Source of the DNA: Herbaspirillum rubrisubalbicans
GTDB lineage: Bacteria; Pseudomonadota; Gammaproteobacteria; Burkholderiales; Burkholderiaceae_D
DNA: 64,000 bases
Direction: 5' to 3'
Assembly: GCF_003719195.1 (NCBI RefSeq)
Contig: NZ_CP024996.1
Location: 4,154,001-4,218,000 of the forward strand
Below the pieces are notes generated by a model, which did no database searches, was not told the DNA's origin, and saw only the letters and a program-made list of their open reading frames with translations. Numbering within the stretch: the stretch's first letter is position 1; the number at the start of each line of letters is the position of its first letter. Shown piece after piece: positions 25,778 through 33,785 of this stretch. Position numbers and translations under genes: made by a program.

Positions 25778-25945
25778 TCACAGAGTCGATGCTTTCCTCC
25801 TTTCGTCTTGAGAGTTCTCGTTCTTGTTATTCCTAACCACTCGTCCATGACAAGTAAGGTGATCCCAAGCACGTCCATGGGCAAAGTCGATGCAACTACG
25901 AGCTATTTCTTGATAAGCGTCGTCAACAGAATTGAATGTTTTCAT
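25778..25945 (-). pseudogene. Truncated immunity-like protein
   Basis: A 55-residue frame from ATG 25945 beginning MKTFNSVDDAYQEIARSCID and then HGRAWDHLTCHGRVV. The start resembles the N termini of small immunity proteins that follow polymorphic-toxin genes. It breaks off into low-complexity charged residues and a stop, suggesting a frameshifted or truncated copy. It follows the 26004 gene on the same strand. Confidence 0.4.
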
Positions 25946-26003
25946 TGCGTAAATTTAAACTCTTCGATTTGATTTCCAATTTTCGCAGTGAACAGATGCC
26001 GAT

Positions 26004-26351
26004 TCAAGTTGAGGGGATGACGCGGAACTCTTCTTCGCTGACATACAGAGTAAGCTCTACAATATTTATAAGAGCCAACGGGAAATCGATGTTGCTTGAC
26101 TGCATAAGAGTTCCAGTGATAACTGCGTCATTAAAATAACTATAAACGCTACCTCCGTAAGGCGGAACAGTCGAAAACAATAGCTCTTTCAATCCCCTAA
26201 AATCAACCATGATGGCACAGCTTTTATCGCGAAAATTCTCCTTCGACTGAACAAGATAACCGGTGTCACCTTCGAGAACAAAAATACCTTGGACGGTTAA
26301 TTTCGTTCCTGTTGCTACGTTTTTATCTGACAGAATTTCCGAAATTTTCAT
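26004..26351 (-). CDS. Probable immunity protein downstream of a toxin remnant
   Basis: 115 residues from ATG 26351 (MKISEILSDKNVATGTKLTV), with AGGTGA upstream inside the end of the toxin fragment, whose stop is only four bases before this start. The sequence is beta-rich (VQGIFVLEGDTGYLVQSKE; SYFNDAVITGTLMQSSN), like an OB or barrel fold. A small soluble protein immediately after a toxin C terminus is the usual immunity arrangement. The specific family was not recognised. Confidence 0.55.
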   Translation of the reverse strand: MKISEILSDKNVATGTKLTVQGIFVLEGDTGYLVQSKENFRDKSCAIMVDFRGLKELLFSTVPPYGGSVYSYFNDAVITGTLMQSSNIDFPLALINIVELTLYVSEEEFRVIPST

Positions 26352-26355
26352 ATGG

Positions 26356-26554
26356 TCACCTGATTTTATTTGTAAAAATAACATATCCATTGAACTGTTT
26401 TTTGAACACCTCGCTTGGAACAAAAAATTGCGTTCCGTCAGCCGGGTCACGAATGGCAACAACTGACTTTCCTTCCCGAACCGTTACTCCATCGACGACT
26501 ACAAAATGTCCCTGCTCCCCCCTATAAGCCGCGACGCCGCAACAGTTAACAGAT
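26356..26554 (-). pseudogene. C-terminal fragment of a papain-like/C39-like toxin or peptidase, cut by IS3
   Basis: About 65 residues remain, with GEQGHFVVVDGVTVREGKS and VVAIRDPADGTQFFVPSEVF. The GHFVVVDG plus DPA-G pattern is the His/Asp half of papain-like and C39-like cysteine peptidase domains, which occur at the C terminus of polymorphic toxins. The part with the catalytic Cys is missing. The frame runs straight into the left end of the IS3-family element, and on its far side is the unrelated LRR gene, so the N-terminal part is not present in this window. Confidence 0.6.
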
Positions 26555-26593
26555 TGAACCGCCCCGACTTTCGCGGAGGCTATTTGGTTTAAG

Positions 26594-27442
26594 TTATGCC
26601 GACACTGCAGTATTGCTGGCGAACCGGCTGTAGTAGTTTGCCTCAGCTTCTGCCGGAGGGATATAGCCGATGGATTCCAGCAGTCGATGATGGTTGAACC
26701 AAGCCACCCATTCGAGCGTGGCCAGTTCGACGGATTCCCTGGTTTTCCAAGGGGCACGGCGATGAATTAATTCAGCTTTGTACAGGCCATTGATGGTTTC
26801 GGCCAAGGCGTTATCGTAACTGTCGCCACGGCTTCCGACCGATGGCGCAATGCCCGCCTCGGCCAGGCGTTCACTGTAGCGAATCCCGACGTATTGCGAT
26901 CCCCTGTCGGAATGATGGATCAAGCCGCCGTTGCCTTCGGGCTGGCGAGCATAGAGCGCCTGCTCCAGCGCATCTAGCACGAAGTCCGTCGTCATACTGT
27001 TGCTGACACGCCAGCCAACGATGCGACGGGCAAACACGTCGATGACGAAGGCCACATACAGCCAGCCTTGCCAGGTCGATACGTAGGTAAAGTCGGACAC
27101 CCAAAGCTGGTTGGGACGATCAGCCTTGAACTGACGATTGACCCGGTCCAACGGGCAGGCTGCCTTGGGATCAGAACGCGTGGTGCGAAGTTGCTTACCA
27201 CGCCGGGCTCCCTGAAGCCCTTGCTTTCGCATCAACCGCTCTACCGTACAACGTGCGATAGATACGCCCTCGCGATTCAGCTGTCGCCACACCTTGTCAG
27301 CACCGTACACACGCATGTTGGCGTGCCACACCCGGCTGATTTCAACTCGCAGTACCGCATCACGCTTGCTACGAGCACAGCACAATTGAGGATTGCGCTG
27401 CCTCGCTGCATAACGCCGATATGCTGACGGGGCAACCTGCAA
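26594..27442 (-). CDS. IS3-family transposase OrfB (rve integrase domain)
   Basis: The DDE catalytic subunit, made as an OrfAB fusion by -1 frameshifting at the TTTTTTC run (27535-27541). The 282-residue open frame includes the HTH_21 region (MRVYGADKVWRQLNREGVSI) and the rve core: WVSDFTYVSTWQGWLYVAFV (first Asp), IHHSDRGSQYV (second Asp) and DNALAETINGLYK (Glu). All three catalytic residues are present. The fused frame would extend upstream of 27442 to the slippery site. Confidence 0.92.
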   Translation of the reverse strand: MQVAPSAYRRYAARQRNPQLCCARSKRDAVLRVEISRVWHANMRVYGADKVWRQLNREGVSIARCTVERLMRKQGLQGARRGKQLRTTRSDPKAACPLDRVNRQFKADRPNQLWVSDFTYVSTWQGWLYVAFVIDVFARRIVGWRVSNSMTTDFVLDALEQALYARQPEGNGGLIHHSDRGSQYVGIRYSERLAEAGIAPSVGSRGDSYDNALAETINGLYKAELIHRRAPWKTRESVELATLEWVAWFNHHRLLESIGYIPPAEAEANYYSRFASNTAVSA

Positions 27443-27498
27443 TACCTTGCAGATCGGCTCGACCCCGTGGATATCCCGATAGCGATCGATATAGGTAT

Positions 27499-27825
27499 TT
27501 ACGACTTCAGTTTGCGGTCGAGCTCCGCCTGCGCGAAAAAAGCGCTCGCGGTCTTGAGAATCTCGTTAGCACGGCGCAATTCCTTGACCTCGCGCTCCAG
27601 TGCCTTGATACGCTCACGCTCGGCCGTGCTGACGCCATCCCGCTCGCCGCTATCGACCTCGGCGCGTTTGACCCAGTCCAGCAGCGTCTGAGGCGTACAG
27701 CCGATCATCGGCGCAATCGATTGGACCGCAGACCACGTGGAGGAATGCTCATCCCGCTGCTCACGCACCAAGCGCACCGCACGCTCTCGTACCTCAGGGG
27801 AAAACTTGCTTGATTTCTTGTTCAT
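27499..27825 (-). CDS. IS3-family transposase OrfA
   Basis: A 108-residue DNA-binding subunit with an N-terminal HTH ([15 protein letters not shown]...[15 protein letters not shown]) and a leucine-zipper-like helix ([20 protein letters not shown]). Near its end, [11 protein letters not shown] is encoded over the TTTTTTC run where ribosomes shift to the orfB frame. Confidence 0.92.
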   Translation of the reverse strand: MNKKSSKFSPEVRERAVRLVREQRDEHSSTWSAVQSIAPMIGCTPQTLLDWVKRAEVDSGERDGVSTAERERIKALEREVKELRRANEILKTASAFFAQAELDRKLKS

Positions 27826-27882
27826 GGCTCTATTCTCTCAAGAGTTAGAGCCTCCTCAAAATCCGGGGCGGTTCAGATACCT

Positions 27883-29808
27883 TTACTCTAGGTAGATCTG
27901 CGGTGGGTTTATACGCCTTCGTACGACTTCCAGGGCTGCAAATCCTTCGGCATTTATCTCTTGATTTTCACTAAGATCTAAGTGCATCAGTTTAGAGTGC
28001 ATTACGCCGTTGGCGAGTTGTATTGCGCCCAGGTTACTGATTTCGTTGCCTAGAAGGCTAAGGTTAGTCAATTGGGAGGCTGTGATTGCTCCGGCCAGGG
28101 CCGTAGCGCCGTCATCGCGCACGAAATTCTCGCTTAAATCAAGGTTGGTTAATCTGGAGAGAGGCAGTCGTGCTGCCAGGGCGGTTATCCCCGCTGACGA
28201 TATTCTGTTTGCCGCCAATGAAAGCCTCAGTAAGCTGGAGTTCTCTAATATGGATGTTAGCGCTACTAGACCGTTGTTCCCAATTCCATTGGCGTCAAGA
28301 GTAAGGTCAGTCAGCTTCGAATTTTTTAACGAGCCGCCTATGATTTCTGCCCCCGCGTCTCCTATCATATTTCTCGCTAGGCTTAATTGGCATAAAGCGG
28401 AATTCGGGATTTTTTCCGTAAGCACTCTTAGTCCGTTAGTAGTTAAAGCTGCGCCATCTAGATGAAGTCTCTCTACTTTGGAGGATGACAGTGCTTCCGC
28501 GAAGGCACTGACGCAATCATTTGTCAGGCGCACTTCGTCCAATGCCAGCCATTTCAGCTTCGAAAACGGGAGTGCATCTGCAAGGCCAAGTACACTTGCT
28601 CTGCCTAGATGGCATCGGCTCAACTGGATGGATGTCAACATGCTTTCCGGCAAGGCATTGACTATCGTTAGCACCCCTTCATCCGACAGCGGATTGGTGC
28701 CAAGTTTCAAATCTGTCAGTGCGCTTTCCTTAAATCTTTCAGCCAATAGTGTTCCACCTAATTTATTAATCCCCGTATTGTTGAGATCTAGCTTCTTAAT
28801 GCCAGAACCTGGTATGGCATTCGTCAGCGCTATTGCAGCGTCCATATCTATTTGGTTACCACCGATGTTCAACTGCGTGAGGGCGGATCTGTTCATCATG
28901 AGGAAGATGGCCCTGCATCCATTCCCATCGATATGGTTGCTGCTGATATTAAGTGAGGATAGATCGGATTGCGGTAGTGTTGCGGCGATCGCTATTGCAC
29001 CTGAAGAGCCAATATGGTTACCTTCTAAATTAAGCGATTCAAGACGAGAATTTGCTAATTTTCTTGCCAGCGCCTGGGCACCTTCCTGACCCAAAAAATT
29101 GTCTGACGCTGACAGTTCTCTCAACCTCCCCATCAGGCGATCGGCGATTAAGAGGGCAATTTCTTGTCCTATGTGATTTTCGTCAAGGTTCAACTTCGTG
29201 ATGCGTTCTTGAGGTAGATTCAAAATGAATGCCTTCAGACGTTCATTTCCGAGTCCATTTAGCGCTAGATCTAAGTCAATGCTCATCGAATCTGATCCAT
29301 AGCGATCAAGCACGTTAAGTGTCATTGCAATTCCCCTTAGAGGGAGTCTTGCGGTATTCATGTATGACTTGGCGTCAATGTGAACTTTTTTTAGATGAGC
29401 TAATTGCGCAGGACGGGAAAGCTCCTCTAGCGTAATTTGTTGTTCTAACGGGGAAAGCCAACTAAAAGGCACTTCGATAAAGCAGTGTCCATTTAGGATG
29501 GCTACCAATTCCTGACGAAAGCGTGTGCTGCCGATGATGTTATGCATCGCCGTCCTGCTAACAGCCATGCCAACATCCTCGTAATGATTGATTGTCTGCT
29601 TCACGATATTTCGCATCGCGGGACTTACCAGCTTGAGTCGTGCGAATTCCCGCGCCGACAATCTGGCGCATTCTTCCGGTGTTGCGGAAGGATTGGTGCG
29701 CAAGATATCTCCACGAATTGCGGTTTGTATCTGGCCGACGATTTGGCTTTGCGCATCCTCCGGTAAATTGGGAAGGGATGGTTGGTTTGGAGGTGGAATG
29801 GGCCTCAT
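27883..29808 (-). CDS. Candidate type III effector: F-box-like N terminus plus leucine-rich repeats (GALA-like)
   Basis: 641 residues, no signal peptide, Pro-rich start (MRPIPPPNQPSLPNLPED). Residues ~14-75 resemble an F-box: LPEDAQSQIVGQI, then REFARLKLVSPAMRNIVKQT, with an insertion between. From about residue 180 to 630 there are roughly 16 leucine-rich repeats of 24-28 residues of the ribonuclease-inhibitor type (LTKLNLDENHIG-like; LTNLDLSENFVRDDGATALA). F-box plus LRR is the layout of the Ralstonia GALA/RipG effectors, which join plant SCF ubiquitin ligases. A near-consensus hrp box lies 29 bases upstream. The gene is intact, AT-rich and next to an IS. Function in ubiquitination is inferred from the layout only. 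Confidence 0.75.
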   Translation of the reverse strand: MRPIPPPNQPSLPNLPEDAQSQIVGQIQTAIRGDILRTNPSATPEECARLSAREFARLKLVSPAMRNIVKQTINHYEDVGMAVSRTAMHNIIGSTRFRQELVAILNGHCFIEVPFSWLSPLEQQITLEELSRPAQLAHLKKVHIDAKSYMNTARLPLRGIAMTLNVLDRYGSDSMSIDLDLALNGLGNERLKAFILNLPQERITKLNLDENHIGQEIALLIADRLMGRLRELSASDNFLGQEGAQALARKLANSRLESLNLEGNHIGSSGAIAIAATLPQSDLSSLNISSNHIDGNGCRAIFLMMNRSALTQLNIGGNQIDMDAAIALTNAIPGSGIKKLDLNNTGINKLGGTLLAERFKESALTDLKLGTNPLSDEGVLTIVNALPESMLTSIQLSRCHLGRASVLGLADALPFSKLKWLALDEVRLTNDCVSAFAEALSSSKVERLHLDGAALTTNGLRVLTEKIPNSALCQLSLARNMIGDAGAEIIGGSLKNSKLTDLTLDANGIGNNGLVALTSILENSSLLRLSLAANRISSAGITALAARLPLSRLTNLDLSENFVRDDGATALAGAITASQLTNLSLLGNEISNLGAIQLANGVMHSKLMHLDLSENQEINAEGFAALEVVRRRINPPQIYLE

Positions 29809-29836
29809 GATGTATTCGTCAATGTCTTAATTCCGG

Positions 29837-29865
29837 TAGGTGGTGTTGAGGCGCAGATTAGTGCC
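29837..29865 (-). promoter_or_regulatory. hrp box (HrpL promoter) of the LRR effector gene
   Basis: Read on the minus strand: GGCACT, 16 bases, CCACCTA. The second half matches CCACnnA exactly; the first half differs from GGAACT at one base. It ends 28 bases before the start codon, a position suited to an alternative-sigma promoter. Confidence 0.6.
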
Positions 29866-30073
29866 CGCACGCTAGTGAACCTCGGTACAGCTTTTAGTCG
29901 GTCAGCGGTACACCACTTTTATCCTTACAAGAATCAGAGGGATGGGAATCGGTAGAGATGGAGCGCCGCTACGCTCATTTTTCGACAACGAATCTCTCGG
30001 CCTTTGCCTCCAATCTTCCGCCCCTTATGCAGCCTGAACTGAACTGCGCCCCTCAGGATTTTTAATTCATATC

Positions 30074-30101
30074 GGAACTAAGGAAAAGGAATTTCCACAC
30101 A
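30074..30101 (+). promoter_or_regulatory. hrp box (HrpL promoter) of the first MGNLC gene
   Basis: GGAACT, 15 bases, CCACACA: a perfect match to the HrpL consensus GGAAC(C/T)-N15/16-CCACnnA. It lies 85 bases upstream of ATG 30187. Confidence 0.75.
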
Positions 30102-30186
30102 AAGCAAGTGCAGTCTATTTCGCTTTCTCCCTTACCGGAGGCGATGTAATACCGAGGATTGAACTCTTTCTTTCAGGAATAGATAT

Positions 30187-30909
30187 ATGGGAAACTTATG
30201 TGCTGGCGGTGTGAGTTCACACGCGCAGAGCCGGTATGACTATGAAGTTCCACCTACGCCTGAGCAGCAGCCAAGTGCGGCAGCGACGCCTGCCCACTCT
30301 CCTTTGCATCAGGTGCATGAGCATAGACCGCTTGGAACCCCGACCAGAACGCCAGTAAATGCAGTTGAATTGCGGATGCTTGAGAGCATTCGCCGTATGA
30401 CGCGCGAGGTTGATAACTTAATTCGTGTGACTTACGGTATTGACTCGTTGGCCTCTCAATATCAGGCGGCCTTGCGTGTACGGGAGCAGATTAGCCGTCG
30501 TCTTAACGGGGACATACGGGCTGGTGGAGCGGACGATTTCACACGGCGTATTGAACGAATCAATCGGCAAATTGTTAGGGCCTACGCGCTCAATCCAGAC
30601 GCACATCGATACTCCGTTGTTGAACTGCGGGGGAGCGCTGCTAACGTCTCAAGGGAAGTTCTTGAAGTCGCGGCTAACCGCCTGGGGGGCTTTGAAACTA
30701 TGGTCTCCTACGCGGATGTCAACTCACGGGATAAGCTGAATGTGATGGCGCATCTTCAAGATATTCAAAATAACCAGTTGGTATCGCCGCTGGTTATTGA
30801 CGCGGCACGTCGCTCTAATAATGATGCGGCGACATTAGTGGATAACTTGCTTGCCTTGGTTCAGAAAGACCCTCCGGTTCTATCTCAGCACTCGCGAGTA
30901 ATCAGCTAG
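30187..30909 (+). CDS. Candidate type III effector, MGNLC family, short paralogue
   Basis: 240 residues, no signal peptide. MGNLCAGG fits the eukaryotic N-myristoylation rule (Gly2, small residue at position 6) with a neighbouring Cys for palmitoylation, a lipid signal that effectors such as AvrPphB-, AvrB- and XopE-type proteins use to reach the plant plasma membrane. A Pro/Gln/Ser-rich disordered region (to about residue 58) follows, then one helical domain (ELRMLESIRRMTREVDNLIR...RRIERINRQIVRAYALNPD) and a C-terminal helical block with HLQDIQNN and LVDNLLALVQKDPPVLSQHS. AGGAATAGATAT before the ATG is shared with the second paralogue. A perfect hrp box lies upstream. Biochemical activity unknown. 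Confidence 0.75.
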   Translation: MGNLCAGGVSSHAQSRYDYEVPPTPEQQPSAAATPAHSPLHQVHEHRPLGTPTRTPVNAVELRMLESIRRMTREVDNLIRVTYGIDSLASQYQAALRVREQISRRLNGDIRAGGADDFTRRIERINRQIVRAYALNPDAHRYSVVELRGSAANVSREVLEVAANRLGGFETMVSYADVNSRDKLNVMAHLQDIQNNQLVSPLVIDAARRSNNDAATLVDNLLALVQKDPPVLSQHSRVIS

Positions 30910-31003
30910 TTACCTAGAGAATTTTTTCTTCGTAATAACATATTGCGTCAGACGATTGCGCACAGCGGCTAACTTAATCTTTTAGTGAAGTCGTCGTAAA
31001 AAG

Positions 31004-31031
31004 AAAAAGCCCGCTAGCGCGGGCTGCTTTC
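31004..31031 (+). terminator. Hairpin terminator after the short MGNLC gene
   Basis: AGCCCGC-TAGC-GCGGGCT with A's before and a GCTTTCT tail, 95 bases after the stop codon. Confidence 0.6.
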
Positions 31032-31148
31032 TATTCGCATCCAGACTAATGCAGCTTTCTGATACGGGCCTCGTACGAATCACTTCCCTACAGATGGGGG
31101 AGACTTCCATTAAGAAGCCTTTTTTCTAGCGCTTTCGTCCTTGCCACC

Positions 31149-31169
31149 TGCGGCGCTATTTATGAAATG
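31149..31169 (+). repeat. Solo IS5-type right end remnant
   Basis: 21 bases (TGCGGCGCTATTTATGAAAT plus G) identical to the right end of the deleted element at 25713-25738. No left end or transposase sequence is beside it. Confidence 0.65.
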
Positions 31170-31196
31170 AATTCCAGTAGAATTTCTCGTCATAGT

Positions 31197-31224
31197 GGAA
31201 CTTGGGATGTGCACCCATCACCTA
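31197..31224 (+). promoter_or_regulatory. hrp box (HrpL promoter) of the second MGNLC gene
   Basis: GGAACT, 15 bases, TCACCTA: one mismatch (T for C) to GGAAC(C/T)-N15/16-CCACnnA. It lies 36 bases upstream of ATG 31261. Confidence 0.7.
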
Positions 31225-31260
31225 TCAGGCGAATAGCTACTTTTTTGCTGAGGAATAGAT

Positions 31261-32418
31261 ATGGGAAATTTATGTTCTAGTGGCGTGAATACGCAGGCTC
31301 ATATGCAGTATGACCATGAGGCTCCGCCTACACCTGTACAACATAGAGGAGTCGCCTCTACTGCAGCACAGTCTCCGTTGCGTCAGGCCCAAGGACGTAC
31401 TCCTTTTTCAACTCCGAGCGCATCACCTTTACATGAGGGGCAGCGGAGTGCACCGTTTGCAACTCGTCCCAGGACTCCAGCAAACGCGATTGAATTGCGG
31501 ATCCGGGAGCGCGTTGGTCGTATGGCGGAGGAAGTTGATGGTTTGATTTTGAGAACCTATGGTGTTCAGGGACTGGACGCGCAGTATCGCGCAGCCGTTC
31601 GGGTCCGGGATCAGATTACCCGTCGCGTTGAGGAAGGGGATGTTCTTGCGGGCGCGCCAGATGACTTCACGCAGCGCATAAGTCGCATCAATCGACAGGT
31701 CAATTTGCACTATGCGCAGCGCCCCGATGCGCCTGTCGCTCCTGCTCCTACGCAACAGGAGGGCCGCGTTAATGCTCCAGCAGGAGTTCGTACGCGGGCT
31801 TCCGGCAGCCATATATCCGCTGAAACCCTACGTCGTATGGAGGTGGAGTTGGATGGTTTGATCAATATCAGTCAACGTTTTGAGCAGCTTGACCGGGAGT
31901 ATAGGTCTGCCACTCGCCTCCGCGATCAGATTAGGCAACGCCTTGCTGGGGTTGGCGACCAGAGAAGTGTCTCTGATCTTGTGCGAGCCATCGCCCGCGT
32001 CAATCTAAGGGTGTCTAGGTATTACACGCAAAATCCCGATGTGCTTGCCATTCGTCCTAGCACGTCGCGAGACAATCTCGTCAACGTACCAAGGCAAGCA
32101 TTTTCGCGGACTTTCAACAGGCGCTCCGACCTGCCACCACCCGGTGTCGTCGATATCCCGCTTGACATTCTTATTGAGGCATCCAATCGACTTTTGGGCG
32201 TCGAAAGCATGGAGGATGGAATTAATATGAGTGGACGAGAAAATCTTAATATTCTCGCGCATCTTCAAGATATCAATTCCCGGCGGACCGTATCGGGGGA
32301 GGTGGTCGATGCTGCGCAACGGGCCCATCATGATCCGGCTGTATTGGTGAATAATTTGCTTTCCTTGGTGCGGGAAAATCCCCCGGTTTTGTCTTGGTAT
32401 TCGCGCAACATTGAGTAA
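31261..32418 (+). CDS. Candidate type III effector, MGNLC family, long paralogue with internal duplication
   Basis: 385 residues. It starts MGNLCSSG, a good myristoylation/palmitoylation signal, then a Pro/Thr/Gln/Ser-rich region to about residue 75. The helical domain seen once in the short paralogue occurs twice here: ELRIRERVGRMAEEVDGLIL...FTQRISRINRQVNLHYAQRP and, after a linker, ETLRRMEVELDGLINISQRF...VRAIARVNLRVSRYYTQNPD. The C-terminal block is shared with the paralogue (ENLNILAHLQDI, LVNNLLSLVRENPPVLSWYS). It appears to have arisen by gene duplication followed by domain duplication. An hrp box lies upstream. No secretion chaperone gene is adjacent. Confidence 0.75.
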   Translation: MGNLCSSGVNTQAHMQYDHEAPPTPVQHRGVASTAAQSPLRQAQGRTPFSTPSASPLHEGQRSAPFATRPRTPANAIELRIRERVGRMAEEVDGLILRTYGVQGLDAQYRAAVRVRDQITRRVEEGDVLAGAPDDFTQRISRINRQVNLHYAQRPDAPVAPAPTQQEGRVNAPAGVRTRASGSHISAETLRRMEVELDGLINISQRFEQLDREYRSATRLRDQIRQRLAGVGDQRSVSDLVRAIARVNLRVSRYYTQNPDVLAIRPSTSRDNLVNVPRQAFSRTFNRRSDLPPPGVVDIPLDILIEASNRLLGVESMEDGINMSGRENLNILAHLQDINSRRTVSGEVVDAAQRAHHDPAVLVNNLLSLVRENPPVLSWYSRNIE

Positions 32419-32516
32419 TTTTTCAACCAATGCGTTGCGACCTCTTTGCGGGAGCCGGATATCGAGCCAACTTCGGATATTGTTGCGTAGTACCGCGACG
32501 TCAGAAGCACATGACG

Positions 32517-33785
32517 TCAGAATTTCCACGTATAAGCAACGCCGAGAATATCTTCCTCGAGATGCACATTGGCATTGCCTCCACCAAAGCCTGGCGGAAT
32601 CGATGCGGCACCATTGATGGTTTTCTTGAAGGCATGGGTATAGGCAAGACTGACTTCGCCACCTCCAGCCAGTTTATAAGTACCGCCCACACTGACGTGA
32701 TCTTGTACCACGCCGGGCGCAAGGATATTGAACAAGGTCTGGCTGGAGGAAATCGGTTGGCTCGCATGGTTATAACCAGCGCGTAAGGTCAGGTTCGGCG
32801 TGATCTCGTAGACTGTACCGATTTTATAGACGGTAACGTCCTGCCATCCAAATCCTGGCCCCGTAGATGAACCAAGTCTTGCGGAGGCGAAGTTGGCGAT
32901 GGGCGCCGCCACGGAGCTCACACCGCTGTACACGATCTTGTTGACATCAGCAGCGAGGGTGAGTGCCGCAGTAAGTTTGTAGGCTAAGCCGATACCATAG
33001 TTTTCCGGGATATCGAAACTCCCGCCATCGGAAAACAAACCTTTGTATTTGTCGAACTTGCTGGCCTTGATTTTCGAGGACCAGGTCACGCCAACGCTCA
33101 GGTCGGGAGTGATTTTCCCTATATAACCTAAATGCAGCCCCCATCCTGTGGAGGTATCAGTGCCACGGTCGGTGACGTTTCCAGGGCTGTTAGAGAACAA
33201 GGCATTATCGAAGTTGGTCAATCCCTTGGCCTCGAAACGCTGATACGCAAAATTCACGGCCAGCCCGAACGCATGGGATTCATTGACTTTCCAGGCCACA
33301 TTGGGAGCGATGAACAACTGCTCAAGATTGACCCCTGCCTCACCTGAACCGAACAAGGGCACACCGTTCCTGTAAGTCGTGTTCATGCCGCCGTTGCCAT
33401 AGACAGCAATACCCGCAGCCAGTTGAGGATTGATCTGTTTGACCCAGCCGATCTCAGGCAGGAAAAAGTTCTTTTTGCCACTACCATCAAAACTGCCATT
33501 CACCGACCCTTGGTTACCCGTCACGTCCGCGCCACGTGTGGGTGAGAACCATGTCAGGCCAACGTCCAGGCGATCTCCGACAAATGCGGTGCCGGCAGGA
33601 TTTGATGCAGCTGCAAGCCCATCCTGAGGCAGTGCAATGCCTACGCCACCAGCACCTTGCGACCTGACACCGTAGCCATGTTGAAAATAGCCGTCAGTCG
33701 CATGAGCGATGCCCCCGAACAACATCAAGAGCGAGAACAGCGGTAACTGGGGAAATCGGCGAAATTGGCGAATGTTGAGTTGCAT
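32517..33785 (-). CDS. OmpP1/FadL/TodX-family outer-membrane transport protein
   Basis: An outer-membrane beta-barrel for long-chain fatty acids or aromatic hydrophobic compounds. 422 residues from ATG 33785 (AGAGG eight bases upstream). A signal peptide is cut after GIAHA (about residue 29). The hatch region follows with QHGYGVRSQGAGGVGIALPQ and AAASNPAGTAF, the FadL hallmark near the mature N terminus. Regularly spaced amphipathic strands continue to a C-terminal Trp-Lys-Phe (GVAYTWKF), the usual outer-membrane sorting end. The substrate is unknown. It begins the return to GC-rich backbone. Confidence 0.9.
   Translation of the reverse strand: MQLNIRQFRRFPQLPLFSLLMLFGGIAHATDGYFQHGYGVRSQGAGGVGIALPQDGLAAASNPAGTAFVGDRLDVGLTWFSPTRGADVTGNQGSVNGSFDGSGKKNFFLPEIGWVKQINPQLAAGIAVYGNGGMNTTYRNGVPLFGSGEAGVNLEQLFIAPNVAWKVNESHAFGLAVNFAYQRFEAKGLTNFDNALFSNSPGNVTDRGTDTSTGWGLHLGYIGKITPDLSVGVTWSSKIKASKFDKYKGLFSDGGSFDIPENYGIGLAYKLTAALTLAADVNKIVYSGVSSVAAPIANFASARLGSSTGPGFGWQDVTVYKIGTVYEITPNLTLRAGYNHASQPISSSQTLFNILAPGVVQDHVSVGGTYKLAGGGEVSLAYTHAFKKTINGAASIPPGFGGGNANVHLEEDILGVAYTWKF

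Larger units (their letters stand above)
26555..27875. mobile_element. IS3-family insertion sequence (1321 bp)
   Basis: Both ends read TGAACCGCCCCG inward, with further similarity to about 26 bp (GGAGGC/GAGGAGGC). The element carries orfA and orfB on the minus strand with a TTTTTTC slippery site between. It is flanked by GAT on both sides, consistent with a 3-bp target duplication. The right end lies seven bases from the LRR gene's stop codon. It looks intact. Confidence 0.88.
29809..30186. other. Divergent regulatory region between two candidate effector genes
   Basis: 378 bp without a gene. It holds an hrp box for each flanking gene (29837-29865 on minus, 30074-30101 on plus). Nothing else recognised. 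Confidence 0.6.
30910..31260. other. Intergenic region between the MGNLC paralogues
   Basis: 351 bp without a gene. It holds a hairpin terminator (31004-31031), a 21-bp remnant of an IS5-type right end (31149-31169) and an hrp box (31197-31224). Confidence 0.6.

Noticed and set aside
28010..29089. Plus-strand frames opposite the LRR gene
   Set aside because: Their Ser/Leu/Ala-rich repetitive composition mirrors the LRR codons on the other strand.
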